Shown here in pieces: positions 35,701 through 45,131 of a stretch of DNA of 64,000 nucleotides; within the stretch, counting starts at the first letter, position 1, and each line of letters starts with the position of its first letter. Origin of the DNA: Clostridium zeae (GTDB lineage Bacteria; Bacillota; Clostridia; Clostridiales; Clostridiaceae); the NCBI RefSeq assembly GCF_017312485.1, contig NZ_BMBA01000008.1, positions 1 to 64,000 on the forward strand, written 5' to 3'. The notes beneath the pieces are model-generated. The model was not told where the DNA came from, did no database searches, and was given only the letters and a program-made list of their open reading frames with translations. The position numbers and the translations under genes are program-made.

Positions 35701-35732
35701 TCCAAAAAAGAAATACAAATTCATAAAATGTC

Positions 35733-36608
35733 TTATTGGTTTTCCCAAGGTTTTGAATTAAGATACTGTGTAAAGCTATCTTTTAGATCTTCTCTTCTTA
35801 AAGCATACTCAACAGTAGCTTGTAAAAATCCAAGCTTATCTCCTACATCGTATCTATTACCTTCAAAATTATAAGCATACATAGCTTCTTGCTTTATCAA
35901 AGTCTTAAGTGCATCTGTTAATTGTATTTCTCCACCTTTTCCTGGTGCAGTGTTGTCTAGTATATCAAATATTGCTGGAGTTATTATGTATCTTCCTAAA
36001 ATAGCAACATTACTTGGAGCTTCTTCAATTGATGGCTTCTCTACTAGATCTTTTACCTTGTAAACTCTATCTTCTATATGGATACCGTTTACTATTCCAT
36101 ATTTATTAACATTTTCGTGAGCTACTTCTTGAACTCCTAAGATTGTAGTATTATACTCACTGTAGCAATCCATAAGTTGCTTTAAGCATGGCTGTTTATC
36201 GTTATAAACAACATCATCACCAAGCATAACAGCAAAAGGTTCATTACCAACGAAAGCCTTAGCGCAATGAATTGCATGACCAAGTCCCTTTGGCTCCTTT
36301 TGTCTTATATAATGTATATCAACCATATCACTTATATCTCTAACTAACTCTAAAAGCTCACTTTTTCCTGACTTCTCAAGTTCCATCTCAAGTTCAACAG
36401 ATTTATCAAAATGATCTTCTATACACTTTTTATTTCTTCCAGTTATTATAAGTATTTCTTCTATCCCTGAATCTATAGCTTCTTCGATTATATACTGAAT
36501 TGTTGGTTTATCAACTATAGGAAGCATCTCCTTAGGTTGTGCTTTTGTAGCTGGTAAAAATCTAGTTCCAAGTCCTGCAGCAGGAATTATTGCTTTTTTA
36601 ACTCTCAT
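35733..36608 (-). CDS. galU: UTP-glucose-1-phosphate uridylyltransferase
   Basis: The 291-residue enzyme makes UDP-glucose from UTP and glucose 1-phosphate. It carries the nucleotidyltransferase start KKAIIPAAGLGTRFLPATKA, QPKEMLPIVDKP, the FAVMLGDDV site and FVEKPSIEE-type EKP loop (VEKPSIEEAP). Length matches bacterial GalU. A GGAGG site precedes the ATG. UDP-glucose could serve the adjacent GtrB-type transferase and the polysaccharide locus. Apparently monocistronic. Confidence 0.95.
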   Translation of the reverse strand: MRVKKAIIPAAGLGTRFLPATKAQPKEMLPIVDKPTIQYIIEEAIDSGIEEILIITGRNKKCIEDHFDKSVELEMELEKSGKSELLELVRDISDMVDIHYIRQKEPKGLGHAIHCAKAFVGNEPFAVMLGDDVVYNDKQPCLKQLMDCYSEYNTTILGVQEVAHENVNKYGIVNGIHIEDRVYKVKDLVEKPSIEEAPSNVAILGRYIITPAIFDILDNTAPGKGGEIQLTDALKTLIKQEAMYAYNFEGNRYDVGDKLGFLQATVEYALRREDLKDSFTQYLNSKPWENQ

Positions 36609-37034
36609 AATAAATGTCCTCCAATCAATAAGTTTAACATTTACATTTTAACATACTGGTAAAATTATAACAAATTTATTTGTATAAAATTAGTTACTAA
36701 GTAAACTATATAAATACCTTACTCACTGTCCATTTATAAATATATCCAAATAAATATTATTTAAACACCATAACCATATTTTAGAGAGAAATAACTAAAG
36801 ATAAGTTCAAATAATTATATTTATATATTATCTAATTGACTGTTTATTATCTTACTATGTTTAAGTGTTGTGTTGAGATTTGCAACTAAAACGAGTATTT
36901 TTTATCTATATACTAACATATTTATACTTACTATAAAAATCACACAATTTTACATTGGCACTATTGTATATTATATACCTAATGCTCTAAAATATAGATA
37001 TATTATTATTGACTTGAAGGAGGCAAAAATTAAA
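36609..37034. other. Divergent promoter region of galU and the alcohol dehydrogenase
   Basis: About 425 bp of highly AT-rich DNA without a gene, repeat or RNA motif that I can recognise. Both promoters should lie here. An open frame continues upstream of the dehydrogenase start but has no ribosome site and the wrong composition for coding. Confidence 0.4.
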
Positions 37035-38198
37035 ATGTTAAACTTTACTTATTATAACCCAACTCAATTAGTCTTCGGTAAAGATACTATTAAGACTATA
37101 GGAAATCATGTAAGTAGCTTTGGAGTTAAAAAAGTCTTATTCTTATATGGAAAAGGCTCTATATTTAAAAATGGTGTTTACGATACAGCAATTGCATCAC
37201 TTAAAGAACACAATATCGATTTTGTTGAACTATCAGGGGTTAAACCTAATCCTGTACTATCAAAGGTACACGAGGCTATTAAGATAGTTAAGGATAACAA
37301 TCTAGAGGGTATAGTTGCAGTTGGTGGAGGAAGCGTTGTAGACTCTGCAAAAGCAATTGCAGCTGGTGCTTTTTATGATGGAGATGTTTGGGACTTCTTT
37401 GAAGGAAAAGCTCAGATTACTAAAGCTCTACCTATATTCCCTATACTTACTATTTCAGCAACAGGATCAGAAATGAATGCTGGTGGAGTTATAACAAATG
37501 AAGCTGAAGGTAAGAAATGGGGCTTTGGTTCTCTTTTACTTTTCCCAAAGGTTTCAATCCTTGATCCATCAGTTCAAGCAACCCTTCCAACTATCCAAAC
37601 AGTTAATGGAGCTGTAGATGGCTTAAGTCATGTATTTGAAGCTTACTTTGGAGGAACTTCAAATACAGATATGGAAGATGAACTTTCAGAAGGTATCATA
37701 AGAACTATCATCAAGCATACAAGAGTTTTAATAGAAGATCCTTCAAACTATGATTCAAGAAGCGAGCTAGCATGGTCAGCGACTCTTGCACTAAACGGAA
37801 TAAATGGAGTTGGAAGAAAAGGTGACTGGTCTTCTCATGGAATTGAGCATGGAGTTAGTGTATTTAATGATATAGCTCATGGTTCAGGGCTTGCAATAGT
37901 AATGCCTGCTTGGATGAAATACGTACACAGTATGTGGCCTGAAAAATTCGAAAGATTTGCTGAAAATATATTTGGCATAACAGAAGGAACTAGAGAAGAA
38001 AAGGGCTTAAAAGCTATAGAAGCTTTAAGAGCTTTCTATAAAGAAATAGGAGCTCCAATAACGCTGAAAGAAGTTGGAGTTGAAAAGAAGGATTTAGATT
38101 TTATAGCTGATACTGTTGCGAAGCAAGGAGTATTAGGTTCTTTAAAGAGATTAGAGCGAGACGATGTATATAAAATATTAGAAATAGCCTTTGAATAA
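37035..38198 (+). CDS. bdh: Iron-containing alcohol dehydrogenase (butanol dehydrogenase-like)
   Basis: This 387-residue enzyme belongs to the group III iron-dependent alcohol dehydrogenases (BdhA/BdhB/YqhD type) that reduce aldehydes such as butyraldehyde with NAD(P)H. It has the GGGSVVDSAKAIA cofactor motif (98-110), the ATGSE segment and metal ligands at D195, H199, H268 and H282. Length matches clostridial BdhA (about 389). The ATG at 37035 follows GAAGGAGG. The gene stands alone with a strong terminator. Substrate and cofactor preference are not fixed by the sequence. Confidence 0.9.
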   Translation: MLNFTYYNPTQLVFGKDTIKTIGNHVSSFGVKKVLFLYGKGSIFKNGVYDTAIASLKEHNIDFVELSGVKPNPVLSKVHEAIKIVKDNNLEGIVAVGGGSVVDSAKAIAAGAFYDGDVWDFFEGKAQITKALPIFPILTISATGSEMNAGGVITNEAEGKKWGFGSLLLFPKVSILDPSVQATLPTIQTVNGAVDGLSHVFEAYFGGTSNTDMEDELSEGIIRTIIKHTRVLIEDPSNYDSRSELAWSATLALNGINGVGRKGDWSSHGIEHGVSVFNDIAHGSGLAIVMPAWMKYVHSMWPEKFERFAENIFGITEGTREEKGLKAIEALRAFYKEIGAPITLKEVGVEKKDLDFIADTVAKQGVLGSLKRLERDDVYKILEIAFE

Positions 38199-38221
38199 TC
38201 TACGTCTTTTTTAGTACTGAA

Positions 38222-38415
38222 TTGAAATTAAGCTGTTAGTCATCCAATGCTTTAATGAGCTTACGCAAAGAATTAATATGATTTTTGTCATATTCCATGG
38301 CTAAAACTGTAAACTCACTCCGTTCGAACAGTACAGTTTTTTAACGCCATTCCATCTGAAAAAATCATTTAATTCTAATAGCTTTCTCATATAGCATCTC
38401 CTGCCTAACCACTTA
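38222..38415. repeat. 192-bp palindromic MITE-like element, copy 2
   Basis: It is the inverted, near full-length counterpart of 17745-17936. The TTGAAATTAAG and CTTAATTTCAA ends, the core CTTTAATGAGCTTACGCAAAG and the central hairpin AAAACTGTA...TACAGTTTT are conserved. The inner part of the left terminal repeat is diverged. It lies between convergent genes. Confidence 0.85.
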
Positions 38416-38452
38416 ATTTCAAATATAGTCTAAACATCAAACTAAACTAATT

Positions 38453-38495
38453 ATAGAAAGAGTTGCTCACAACAAGAGCAACTCTTTCTATATTA
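38453..38495. terminator. Strong terminator after the alcohol dehydrogenase
   Basis: A perfect 16-bp stem (atagaaagagttgctc / gagcaactctttctat) with a 7-nt loop lies between convergent genes. Confidence 0.85.
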
Positions 38496-38561
38496 GACTT
38501 TTTAAGTACCGTGTTAAACATAGAATTATGTTTAAACTATCTTTAAATTAAAATTATGTAA

Positions 38562-38849
38562 TTATATCCTCTTCAACTTTTCTATTATATCATCATCTAT
38601 ACTATGCATTCCCTTATTTGACACTAATTCTTCATATTCCGCTGAACTTATCGGGTACAATATATCCTTTTTTACTAATAGACCTTCTTTTTTTATAGAA
38701 GCATAAAATGAATCATCAGTTCCTATTTTGTACTTTCTTGTATTCTTATTCTTTGCAATTAATAATTTGTTATCTAAAACATCTTTTCCTATAAAGTACT
38801 TACCATTTTCCCCAATTATCGTACATCTATATAATTTTAATTCATCCAT
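38562..38849 (-). CDS. Small protein of unknown function
   Basis: The 95-residue soluble protein is predicted to be mainly beta strands in its first 70 residues (LYRCTIIGENGKYFIGKD, LLIAKNKNTRKYKIG) with a helical C-terminus. GGAGGG supports the ATG at 38849. I do not recognise the family. It is monocistronic and lies between the alcohol dehydrogenase and the polysaccharide locus with no clear link to either. Confidence 0.55.
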   Translation of the reverse strand: MDELKLYRCTIIGENGKYFIGKDVLDNKLLIAKNKNTRKYKIGTDDSFYASIKKEGLLVKKDILYPISSAEYEELVSNKGMHSIDDDIIEKLKRI

Positions 38850-39357
38850 AAAGTTAACCCTCCATCAAATCCAGCGTATACCATCTTAAACACTATACTA
38901 ACCATTCAAATATAATTATTTCTTTAATGCCATTAAATATTTAATATAATATTTACAATTATATTCTACATATTAATCTATAAAAATGCAACTAAAATCT
39001 ATCAATAAACATTTTAACATCGAAAATTGACATTCTACCTATATTATTCACTCTTTTACAGAAAAATAAACACAGTAAGGTTAATTATCCTTATTGTGTT
39101 TATTTTCGACAAATTGTTACTTTTTCTTTAATTATTTAACATTGCTTATTAATTCATCAAGACAAAAAATTTATCATTTTATTAATATTTAAATACGATA
39201 TTTTTATAAACTATAAAAGCCAAAGTTTACATAATGTATCCTTCAGCCTTTATAACTTATATTATTATACTAATATGTATTTTACATACACTCTGCATTA
39301 CTTAAAAACTAATTATTAAAGTAAATATATATTATATATAAACAAAAATTATTTGAT
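38850..39357. other. Gap before the polysaccharide locus
   Basis: About 510 bp hold the terminator at 39062-39107 and AT-rich DNA. The promoter of the small unknown gene lies at its left end. No gene is supported. Confidence 0.45.
39062..39107 (-). terminator. Terminator downstream of the ChW glucosaminidase
   Basis: A 17-bp stem with one wobble (aaataaacacagtaagg / ccttattgtgtttattt) lies about 250 nt beyond the stop and is U-rich on both strands. Confidence 0.75.
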
Positions 39358-41049
39358 TTAGTTATATACTGGATATTCAAAATCAACTCTCACGCCTCTA
39401 TACAAATAATACAAATCATCTATAGTTCCAGAAATACCTCTTGCCCAATGAGCATCGGTAGCATACTGATGAATACCATTGCTTGCGTTATTATCCCAAG
39501 CATAATTCCATCTCATTTTATATAATGTATTTTGAGCTAAAGGTGTTGCATGTATATAGTGCTCCGATATCCACTTAGCCCCACCATTTATAGCAGCAGC
39601 TTTGTTTGTCCACCCTTCAGTATATGCCTTTTTTGCACCTGCCTTAACAGGATCGGAATCATATGCTCCTATTCCCCAAAAATTATACACAACAGTTGGT
39701 GTTATAGGGTTATTATTCTTATCTACGTTCAAAGTTACTCCATTGGAAAGCTGTGAAGTACCATGTCCAGTCTCCCAAATAGCATGAGCTACTAAGTATA
39801 GTGTATCCACATTATACTGTCTAGCTGCATCTATAAACGCTTTTGCTTGTCCTGATAAAGATCCTTGGTTTAATAGAAAAAGATTCAACTCAAATTCATT
39901 TATTCCTGATCTAAAAGTATCTAACGTTAAAAATTGATATCTTTGTGAAGGAGTTTTAAAATCCTCTGGTGTTGCATAATATTGCACGTAAGTATCACTT
40001 GCAGCCCCTCCATTATAAACGTTAGATGCATTTCTTGTTTTTTGTTCCTGTAGGAATTGAGCTAAAGTTTTACCAGTAGGAACTGCTTTCTCAACAACAC
40101 TATTTGTATTTTGATTTTTTATAAACCTTACTCTTATTGCTTCTAATCTAAGACCTTGTCCTGTTGTACCAGCAACTTGTCCATCTTCAACCCAAGGCAT
40201 CCATCCAATATTTTGAACATGCGCTTGATACTGAACATGATATCCTGGTGGTACATTGTTCAGCCATATCTTTATAGCTTCAACTCTGAGCGATTGTCCT
40301 ATAGTACCTGACAATGCGCCATCATTAGTCACCGGTTGCCAACCTAAGTTTTCAACATGAGTTTGATAACTTAAACTCATACCAAGTGGCGCCTTAGCGA
40401 GAGATAATTTAATAGCTTCTAATCTCAAGTTTTTACCTTCAGTACCAGAAGTATTACCATCATTTACATTACCTTGCCAACCTATATTTTGTACGTGCGA
40501 TTGATAAGTAATGCTAGTATCATCATCATTAGGTCTTTCTATTTTTATCCTAATAGCTTCTATTCTTAAACTCTCGCCAGTTGTACCAGCAACTTGTCCA
40601 TCTCGAGTCCACGGCATCCAACCTTTATTTTGTACATGTACCTGATATGCTACATGATATCCTGCAGGAACATTTTCTAATTGAATTTGTACTGCTTCTA
40701 TTCTTTTGCTTTGTCCTGTGGTTCCTATATTATTAGGTCCATAAACCCAATCAGACCACCCAATATCTTGAATATGGGCTTTATATTTTATTTTTGCAGA
40801 AGAAAGCTCCTTTATATTTTGAGGAACACTCAATTTTACATTAAAGCTCTCTATTCTAAGTCCTTGTCCAATAGTACCTATTACAGAATCTTCAGTAACT
40901 AACCTCATCCATCCTAAATTCTCAGCATGCACATTGTAGCTAACTGTAAGATCTTTATCAGTATTTGTTTCCGCATACACTTTGTTACCGCTAAAAGCTA
41001 CAAGAAAAAGCAATACCAATAAAGAAAAATATTTACTTACTCTTTTCAA
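39358..41049 (-). CDS. Secreted ChW-repeat glucosaminidase
   Basis: This 563-residue wall hydrolase has a signal peptide ending near VYA (residue 26) and six ChW repeats (about residues 33-320). Each repeat has YxxHVQNxGW and a GTxGxxLRxEAIxI segment, the clostridial hydrophobic repeat with a conserved tryptophan. The C-terminal domain (from about 365) is a GH73-type endo-beta-N-acetylglucosaminidase, with the catalytic glutamate probably in AHAIWETGHGTS and a later YNFWGIGAYDSDP loop. It would cut peptidoglycan glycan strands. The start is TTG after GGAGGTG. It follows rfbD by about 220 nt and an intervening terminator, so it may be a separate unit. Confidence 0.9.
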   Translation of the reverse strand: MKRVSKYFSLLVLLFLVAFSGNKVYAETNTDKDLTVSYNVHAENLGWMRLVTEDSVIGTIGQGLRIESFNVKLSVPQNIKELSSAKIKYKAHIQDIGWSDWVYGPNNIGTTGQSKRIEAVQIQLENVPAGYHVAYQVHVQNKGWMPWTRDGQVAGTTGESLRIEAIRIKIERPNDDDTSITYQSHVQNIGWQGNVNDGNTSGTEGKNLRLEAIKLSLAKAPLGMSLSYQTHVENLGWQPVTNDGALSGTIGQSLRVEAIKIWLNNVPPGYHVQYQAHVQNIGWMPWVEDGQVAGTTGQGLRLEAIRVRFIKNQNTNSVVEKAVPTGKTLAQFLQEQKTRNASNVYNGGAASDTYVQYYATPEDFKTPSQRYQFLTLDTFRSGINEFELNLFLLNQGSLSGQAKAFIDAARQYNVDTLYLVAHAIWETGHGTSQLSNGVTLNVDKNNNPITPTVVYNFWGIGAYDSDPVKAGAKKAYTEGWTNKAAAINGGAKWISEHYIHATPLAQNTLYKMRWNYAWDNNASNGIHQYATDAHWARGISGTIDDLYYLYRGVRVDFEYPVYN

Positions 41050-41219
41050 AACTTCACCTCCATAATTACAAATTATACTAAAATTATAATTCTAATATTG
41101 TAATATATCAATGTTTTCACTAATTTTTCCACATAAAATTCTATAAGACTAAAAAAACAAGCCTTTTGCATTATACTTTGTGAAGCTTTACCCTTACGAG
41201 CAACTCCTATAAAGTAAAA

Positions 41220-41260
41220 AATTTCTAAATCATTATACCTTTGCAAATGATTTAGAAATT
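41220..41260 (-). terminator. Terminator of the polysaccharide operon after rfbD
   Basis: A perfect 15-bp stem (aatttctaaatcatt / aatgatttagaaatt) is followed on the minus strand by TTTTTTAC. Confidence 0.85.
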
Positions 41261-41269
41261 AATTATTTC

Positions 41270-42151
41270 CTATTTTTCAATGTTTTGAATAAATATTTGT
41301 AATGCATCTTCCCAATTTCTCATATGATCTCCAATAGTTAATCTAAGCATCATATTATCCAGAGAAGAGAATTCTGGTCTTTTCGTTGGACTTGCAAATT
41401 CCTCGGAAGTACAAGGTCTAACTTCACAATCAATTTCTGAAAGTTCCATTATCTTCTTAGCAAAATCATACCAACTACACTCACCAGCGCCAGTACAATG
41501 ATATGTTCCATACTCTTCAGTTTCTATAAGATTAAGAAGATGATGTGCTAAATCTTCAGCATTAGTAGGATTACCTCTTTGGTCATTTACTACATTAATA
41601 TATTCTTTATCTTTCCCAAGTTTCATCATAGTATAAACAAAATTCTTCCCATTATAACCATATAGCCAAGCAGTTCTCACTATAAAGTATTTACTTGAAA
41701 ATTGTTTTACAAATTCTTCTCCAGCAAGCTTTGTTTTTCCGTATACACTTACAGGACCAGTTAAATCATACTCTTTTAATGCTTTTGTTCCAAATCCGCT
41801 AAATACATAATCAGTAGAGACATGTATTAGTTTTGCTCCTAATTCTTCACATACCACAGCTAGATTTCTTGGCCCAATAGCATTTACCCTAAATGCTATA
41901 TCTTCATTGCTTTCACAGGCATCTACATTTGTATAAGCAGCACAGTTGATAACAACATCTGGTTTAATATCATTAAGGTATGATCTAGTATCTGATAAAT
42001 TAGTTATATCAAGTTCTTGAATATCTATACCTATTACTTCAGAATTAGCAACCGAATTTGGTATATCTCCTAATTCTGATCTTTTTTGTTTTATAATATT
42101 TATTATTTGAGTTCCAAGTTGTCCTCTTGCTCCCGTAATTAATATCTTCAT
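41270..42151 (-). CDS. rfbD: dTDP-4-dehydrorhamnose reductase
   Basis: The 293-residue SDR enzyme performs the last step of dTDP-L-rhamnose synthesis. It has the NAD(P)-binding motif ITGARGQLG (residues 4-12), the VSTDYVFSG strand and YGKTKLAGE with the catalytic tyrosine and lysine. It is separated from rfbACB by the flippase and amidase genes, all on one strand. It is the last gene before the terminator at 41220. Confidence 0.95.
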   Translation of the reverse strand: MKILITGARGQLGTQIINIIKQKRSELGDIPNSVANSEVIGIDIQELDITNLSDTRSYLNDIKPDVVINCAAYTNVDACESNEDIAFRVNAIGPRNLAVVCEELGAKLIHVSTDYVFSGFGTKALKEYDLTGPVSVYGKTKLAGEEFVKQFSSKYFIVRTAWLYGYNGKNFVYTMMKLGKDKEYINVVNDQRGNPTNAEDLAHHLLNLIETEEYGTYHCTGAGECSWYDFAKKIMELSEIDCEVRPCTSEEFASPTKRPEFSSLDNMMLRLTIGDHMRNWEDALQIFIQNIEK

Positions 42152-42185
42152 AACCTATATCTCCTTAAAATAATTACTTCTATTT

Positions 42186-43619
42186 TTACTGATAATTACT
42201 CACTATTCCATCCACTATTGCACTAGACATTTTTTCCGCATCATATCTTTGCATATCATCCGTATTATCTATAAAACAGCCTTCTATTAATACTGCTGGT
42301 GCTGTTGTATTTCTTAATACCGAAAGATTATCAGTTTTTATTCCCCTATTGGTAAATCCTAGGTTAACCAGGTTGTTTAGTATAGTTTGTGCCAAGTTTT
42401 TAGAAATATCCGAATTAGTTTGGTAAAAAACTTCCGATCCATGAGCTTGTCCATTAAATACGTTAAAATGAACACACACAAATCTTCCAACTTCATTTTC
42501 ATTAGCATAATTTGATCTTTGTATTAATGAATCACTAGTACTTGTGGCACTTGATGGCAGTGTATCAATTACCGTATATCCAAGATTCTTCAATTTATTT
42601 ATTACTTTATCTCCAACTTCCTTTGTCATTGCATCTTCTTGCCTGATTCCCGTAGCCCCAGAATCATAATCGTTATTATGACCTATATCAATAGCTACTT
42701 TTGGCTTTACATATTGAGATAATTCACTTGTCTTAACTAATTTTATAATCAAGCCTTCTATTCTAAGACTTCTTCCTACATATCCCGATATTTCGCCATC
42801 ACCAAGCCAACCTTGCCAACCTCTACCTTCTACATAGGTTTTATATATTATATGGTAATCACCAACATTTCCATCAAGCTTTATTCTCAAACCTTCTATT
42901 CTTAAGCATTTTCCAGTAGATCCAGAGTTTTGCCCACTTTCTACCCAATTCGTCCAGCCAACATTTTGAACATGGGTTTGGTATAGTATTTTTAGCCCCT
43001 GCGGAGCATTAATACTATATATATTTATACTCTCCATTCTTAAACCTTCACCAGGAGTTCCAGCAATATCTCCCTCCTTTTTAACTTGTTGCCAACCAAT
43101 TGTTTGCATATGTGCTGTATAATTTAATGTCATTTGGTTTCTCACTAATCTAATTCTAATTGCCTCAATCCTTAAGCTTTTTCCTGTAGTTCCTGCTACT
43201 TCACCATTCTTAACCCAGTTTTGCCAACCAATATCTTGTATATGAACTTGATATTGAACATCATAGCCTGCTACATTTTCTAACTGAATCTTAATAGCTT
43301 CAACTCTAAGCGCATTTCCTACAGTTCCAGATACTTGTCCATTTTCTACCCAATTTTGCCAACCTAAATTTTGAACATGAGTCTGATATTTTATTTTCAT
43401 TCCTGAACTAGGATTCTGTAATTCTATCTTAACAGCCTCCATTCTAAGTGCTTTACCACTTGTTCCTGAATCATTTCCATTTGAATTATAGTCTTGCCAC
43501 CCAATATCTTGGATATGACTTGAATATTTTACTCCTTGAAGCTCGTCTGCTTTTGCGACATGTTTGAACCCTATTATACATACCAACAATGGTAATATAA
43601 ATAATACTAACTTTCTCAT
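42186..43619 (-). CDS. Secreted ChW-repeat N-acetylmuramoyl-L-alanine amidase
   Basis: This 477-residue protein has a signal peptide (cleavage near AKADE, about residue 24), six ChW repeats (about 28-300; for example YQTHVQNLGWQNW) and a C-terminal Amidase_3 domain. Zinc ligands are visible as the histidine of AIDIGHNN, the glutamate of RQED and the histidine of CVHFNV, with the catalytic glutamate in LIEGCF. It would cleave the muramic acid-peptide bond of peptidoglycan. It lies inside the operon between the flippase and rfbD, with gaps of 22 and 34 nt. Confidence 0.92.
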   Translation of the reverse strand: MRKLVLFILPLLVCIIGFKHVAKADELQGVKYSSHIQDIGWQDYNSNGNDSGTSGKALRMEAVKIELQNPSSGMKIKYQTHVQNLGWQNWVENGQVSGTVGNALRVEAIKIQLENVAGYDVQYQVHIQDIGWQNWVKNGEVAGTTGKSLRIEAIRIRLVRNQMTLNYTAHMQTIGWQQVKKEGDIAGTPGEGLRMESINIYSINAPQGLKILYQTHVQNVGWTNWVESGQNSGSTGKCLRIEGLRIKLDGNVGDYHIIYKTYVEGRGWQGWLGDGEISGYVGRSLRIEGLIIKLVKTSELSQYVKPKVAIDIGHNNDYDSGATGIRQEDAMTKEVGDKVINKLKNLGYTVIDTLPSSATSTSDSLIQRSNYANENEVGRFVCVHFNVFNGQAHGSEVFYQTNSDISKNLAQTILNNLVNLGFTNRGIKTDNLSVLRNTTAPAVLIEGCFIDNTDDMQRYDAEKMSSAIVDGIVSNYQ

Positions 43620-43641
43620 AACACCCTCCCCTAAAAAAATA

Positions 43642-45039
43642 TTACTTTTTTACTAATAAAACAATATTCTTCAATTCTTTTCTGAAAAACAACAAATTTA
43701 TCAGAATAAGTACTGCTATATAAATAAATATACCAATATACCACTTAAAAAACTGAGCTATAGCTATGAACAATACAAAAATAATTATATCAAATATTTG
43801 GTATCTAATAACCGTTATATTTAATAATTTACAAAAATATCTATCTGAGTATATTATCCATAAAACAAAGGAGATCAGAGTTGCTATAGCTACTGATATG
43901 CTACTTCTAAAAATTGCAAAAGCAACTATATTGGTCACCACAGCTATGACTAAAGCAACTAAATTATTCTTAGTATAGTCCTTAGTCGCCTTCAAAACCT
44001 TGTACATATTTTGAACAAGTATATTTATAATTCCACTACATACAATTGTCGGAATCAGATATATCAATATCTCAAGGGAATCTGTGTATTTCGATACAAA
44101 CCGTTCAACTATGAAACTTATTATAAAATAACCACTTAGAGCAAACGTCATAACGAAACTTATAGCATATCTACTAATCTTATACACAGAATCATACTTA
44201 CTCTTATCTGATCTAGTTAAAAAAGGATATATTACCGAAGTAACAGAACTTAGTAATACTAAAAATAAAGAAACTAATGTGTATGCAAAAGAATACATGG
44301 CAAAATCATATTTAGTCATAAATCTATCAACTATAAGTCTATCAATACCCAAAACTAAGAGTGTCGTAAAATTTCCCATCATAGCTAAAAATCCAATTCC
44401 AAATATCGATTTGTACTCATTAAAACTATTTTTTATTGATTCACTTTTACCAAATACTATCTCTTTATTATTAATTATGTATATAATCACAACAATAAAG
44501 TTAACTATTGTTTGTATAATAATATAGTATACATAGCCGTATTGATTAATTAAAAGTAACACTACACATCCAATTCCATAAAATAACTTTGTAAAAATAG
44601 TATTGAATGAAAATAACTTAAATCTTCTAGTAAATTGGTGTATAAATGAAAACAACATGGCCATGTTTATTAAAACCATATTAATTACTACAAACAGCAT
44701 AACTATATTTCTATCTTTATCTGCTGTAAACAAACATACCCCAAAACCTAATACAATAGCTTCAACTAATTGTAATAAAAGCATAAACTTAAAATATGCC
44801 CTAAATTTTTCTCTTGGTAAATCATCATAGTCATAAGCTCCATATTTTATATAAATTCCATCTAAAAATCCAAAATGAGTTATCCCAACATATGTTATAT
44901 AGAAACTGAATACTCTTATATAGTTATAATCGTTATACCCTAAGTAGGCAGGTAATACAAATCCAGTTATTACTCCTATTAGTAAGGTGATTATATTTGC
45001 ACTTAACGTATAATATAAATCTCTGAACTTTTTGTTCAT
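43642..45039 (-). CDS. Wzx-like polysaccharide flippase
   Basis: The 465-residue protein has about fourteen membrane segments and the general pattern of the MOP/MATE polysaccharide exporter family (FRDLYYTLSANIITLLIGVI at the start, FGFLDGIYIKYGAYDYDDLP early). It should flip lipid-linked repeat units to the outer face for polymerisation by the Wzy-like protein. The ATG at 45039 follows AAGGAG; the open frame extends upstream without a ribosome site. It lies 86 nt from rfbB, with a hairpin in between. Confidence 0.8.
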   Translation of the reverse strand: MNKKFRDLYYTLSANIITLLIGVITGFVLPAYLGYNDYNYIRVFSFYITYVGITHFGFLDGIYIKYGAYDYDDLPREKFRAYFKFMLLLQLVEAIVLGFGVCLFTADKDRNIVMLFVVINMVLINMAMLFSFIHQFTRRFKLFSFNTIFTKLFYGIGCVVLLLINQYGYVYYIIIQTIVNFIVVIIYIINNKEIVFGKSESIKNSFNEYKSIFGIGFLAMMGNFTTLLVLGIDRLIVDRFMTKYDFAMYSFAYTLVSLFLVLLSSVTSVIYPFLTRSDKSKYDSVYKISRYAISFVMTFALSGYFIISFIVERFVSKYTDSLEILIYLIPTIVCSGIINILVQNMYKVLKATKDYTKNNLVALVIAVVTNIVAFAIFRSSISVAIATLISFVLWIIYSDRYFCKLLNITVIRYQIFDIIIFVLFIAIAQFFKWYIGIFIYIAVLILINLLFFRKELKNIVLLVKK

Positions 45040-45093
45040 ATGGTTTTTCTCCTTGAAATTTTGTCTATGTATATTAATAATGTTATTATTTCT

Positions 45094-45131
45094 CAATAAA
45101 TTAAAGGGGACATTTCCCCTTCAATTTATTG
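45094..45131 (-). terminator. Hairpin at the rfbB/flippase boundary
   Basis: An about 17-bp stem (caataaattgaagggga with its complement) with a 4-nt loop overlaps the rfbB stop. No long T run follows, so it is more likely an mRNA processing or stability element or partial attenuator than a full terminator. Confidence 0.5.

Noticed and set aside
36870-37034. N-terminal extension of the alcohol dehydrogenase by 55 codons.
   Set aside because: The extension is AT-rich with no ribosome site, does not occur in the enzyme family, and a perfect GAAGGAGG precedes the ATG at 37035.
39400-43600. The twelve ChW repeats as possible DNA repeats or a CRISPR-like array.
   Set aside because: The periodicity is at protein level (about 47 codons), the DNA copies are diverged and both lie in clear open genes.
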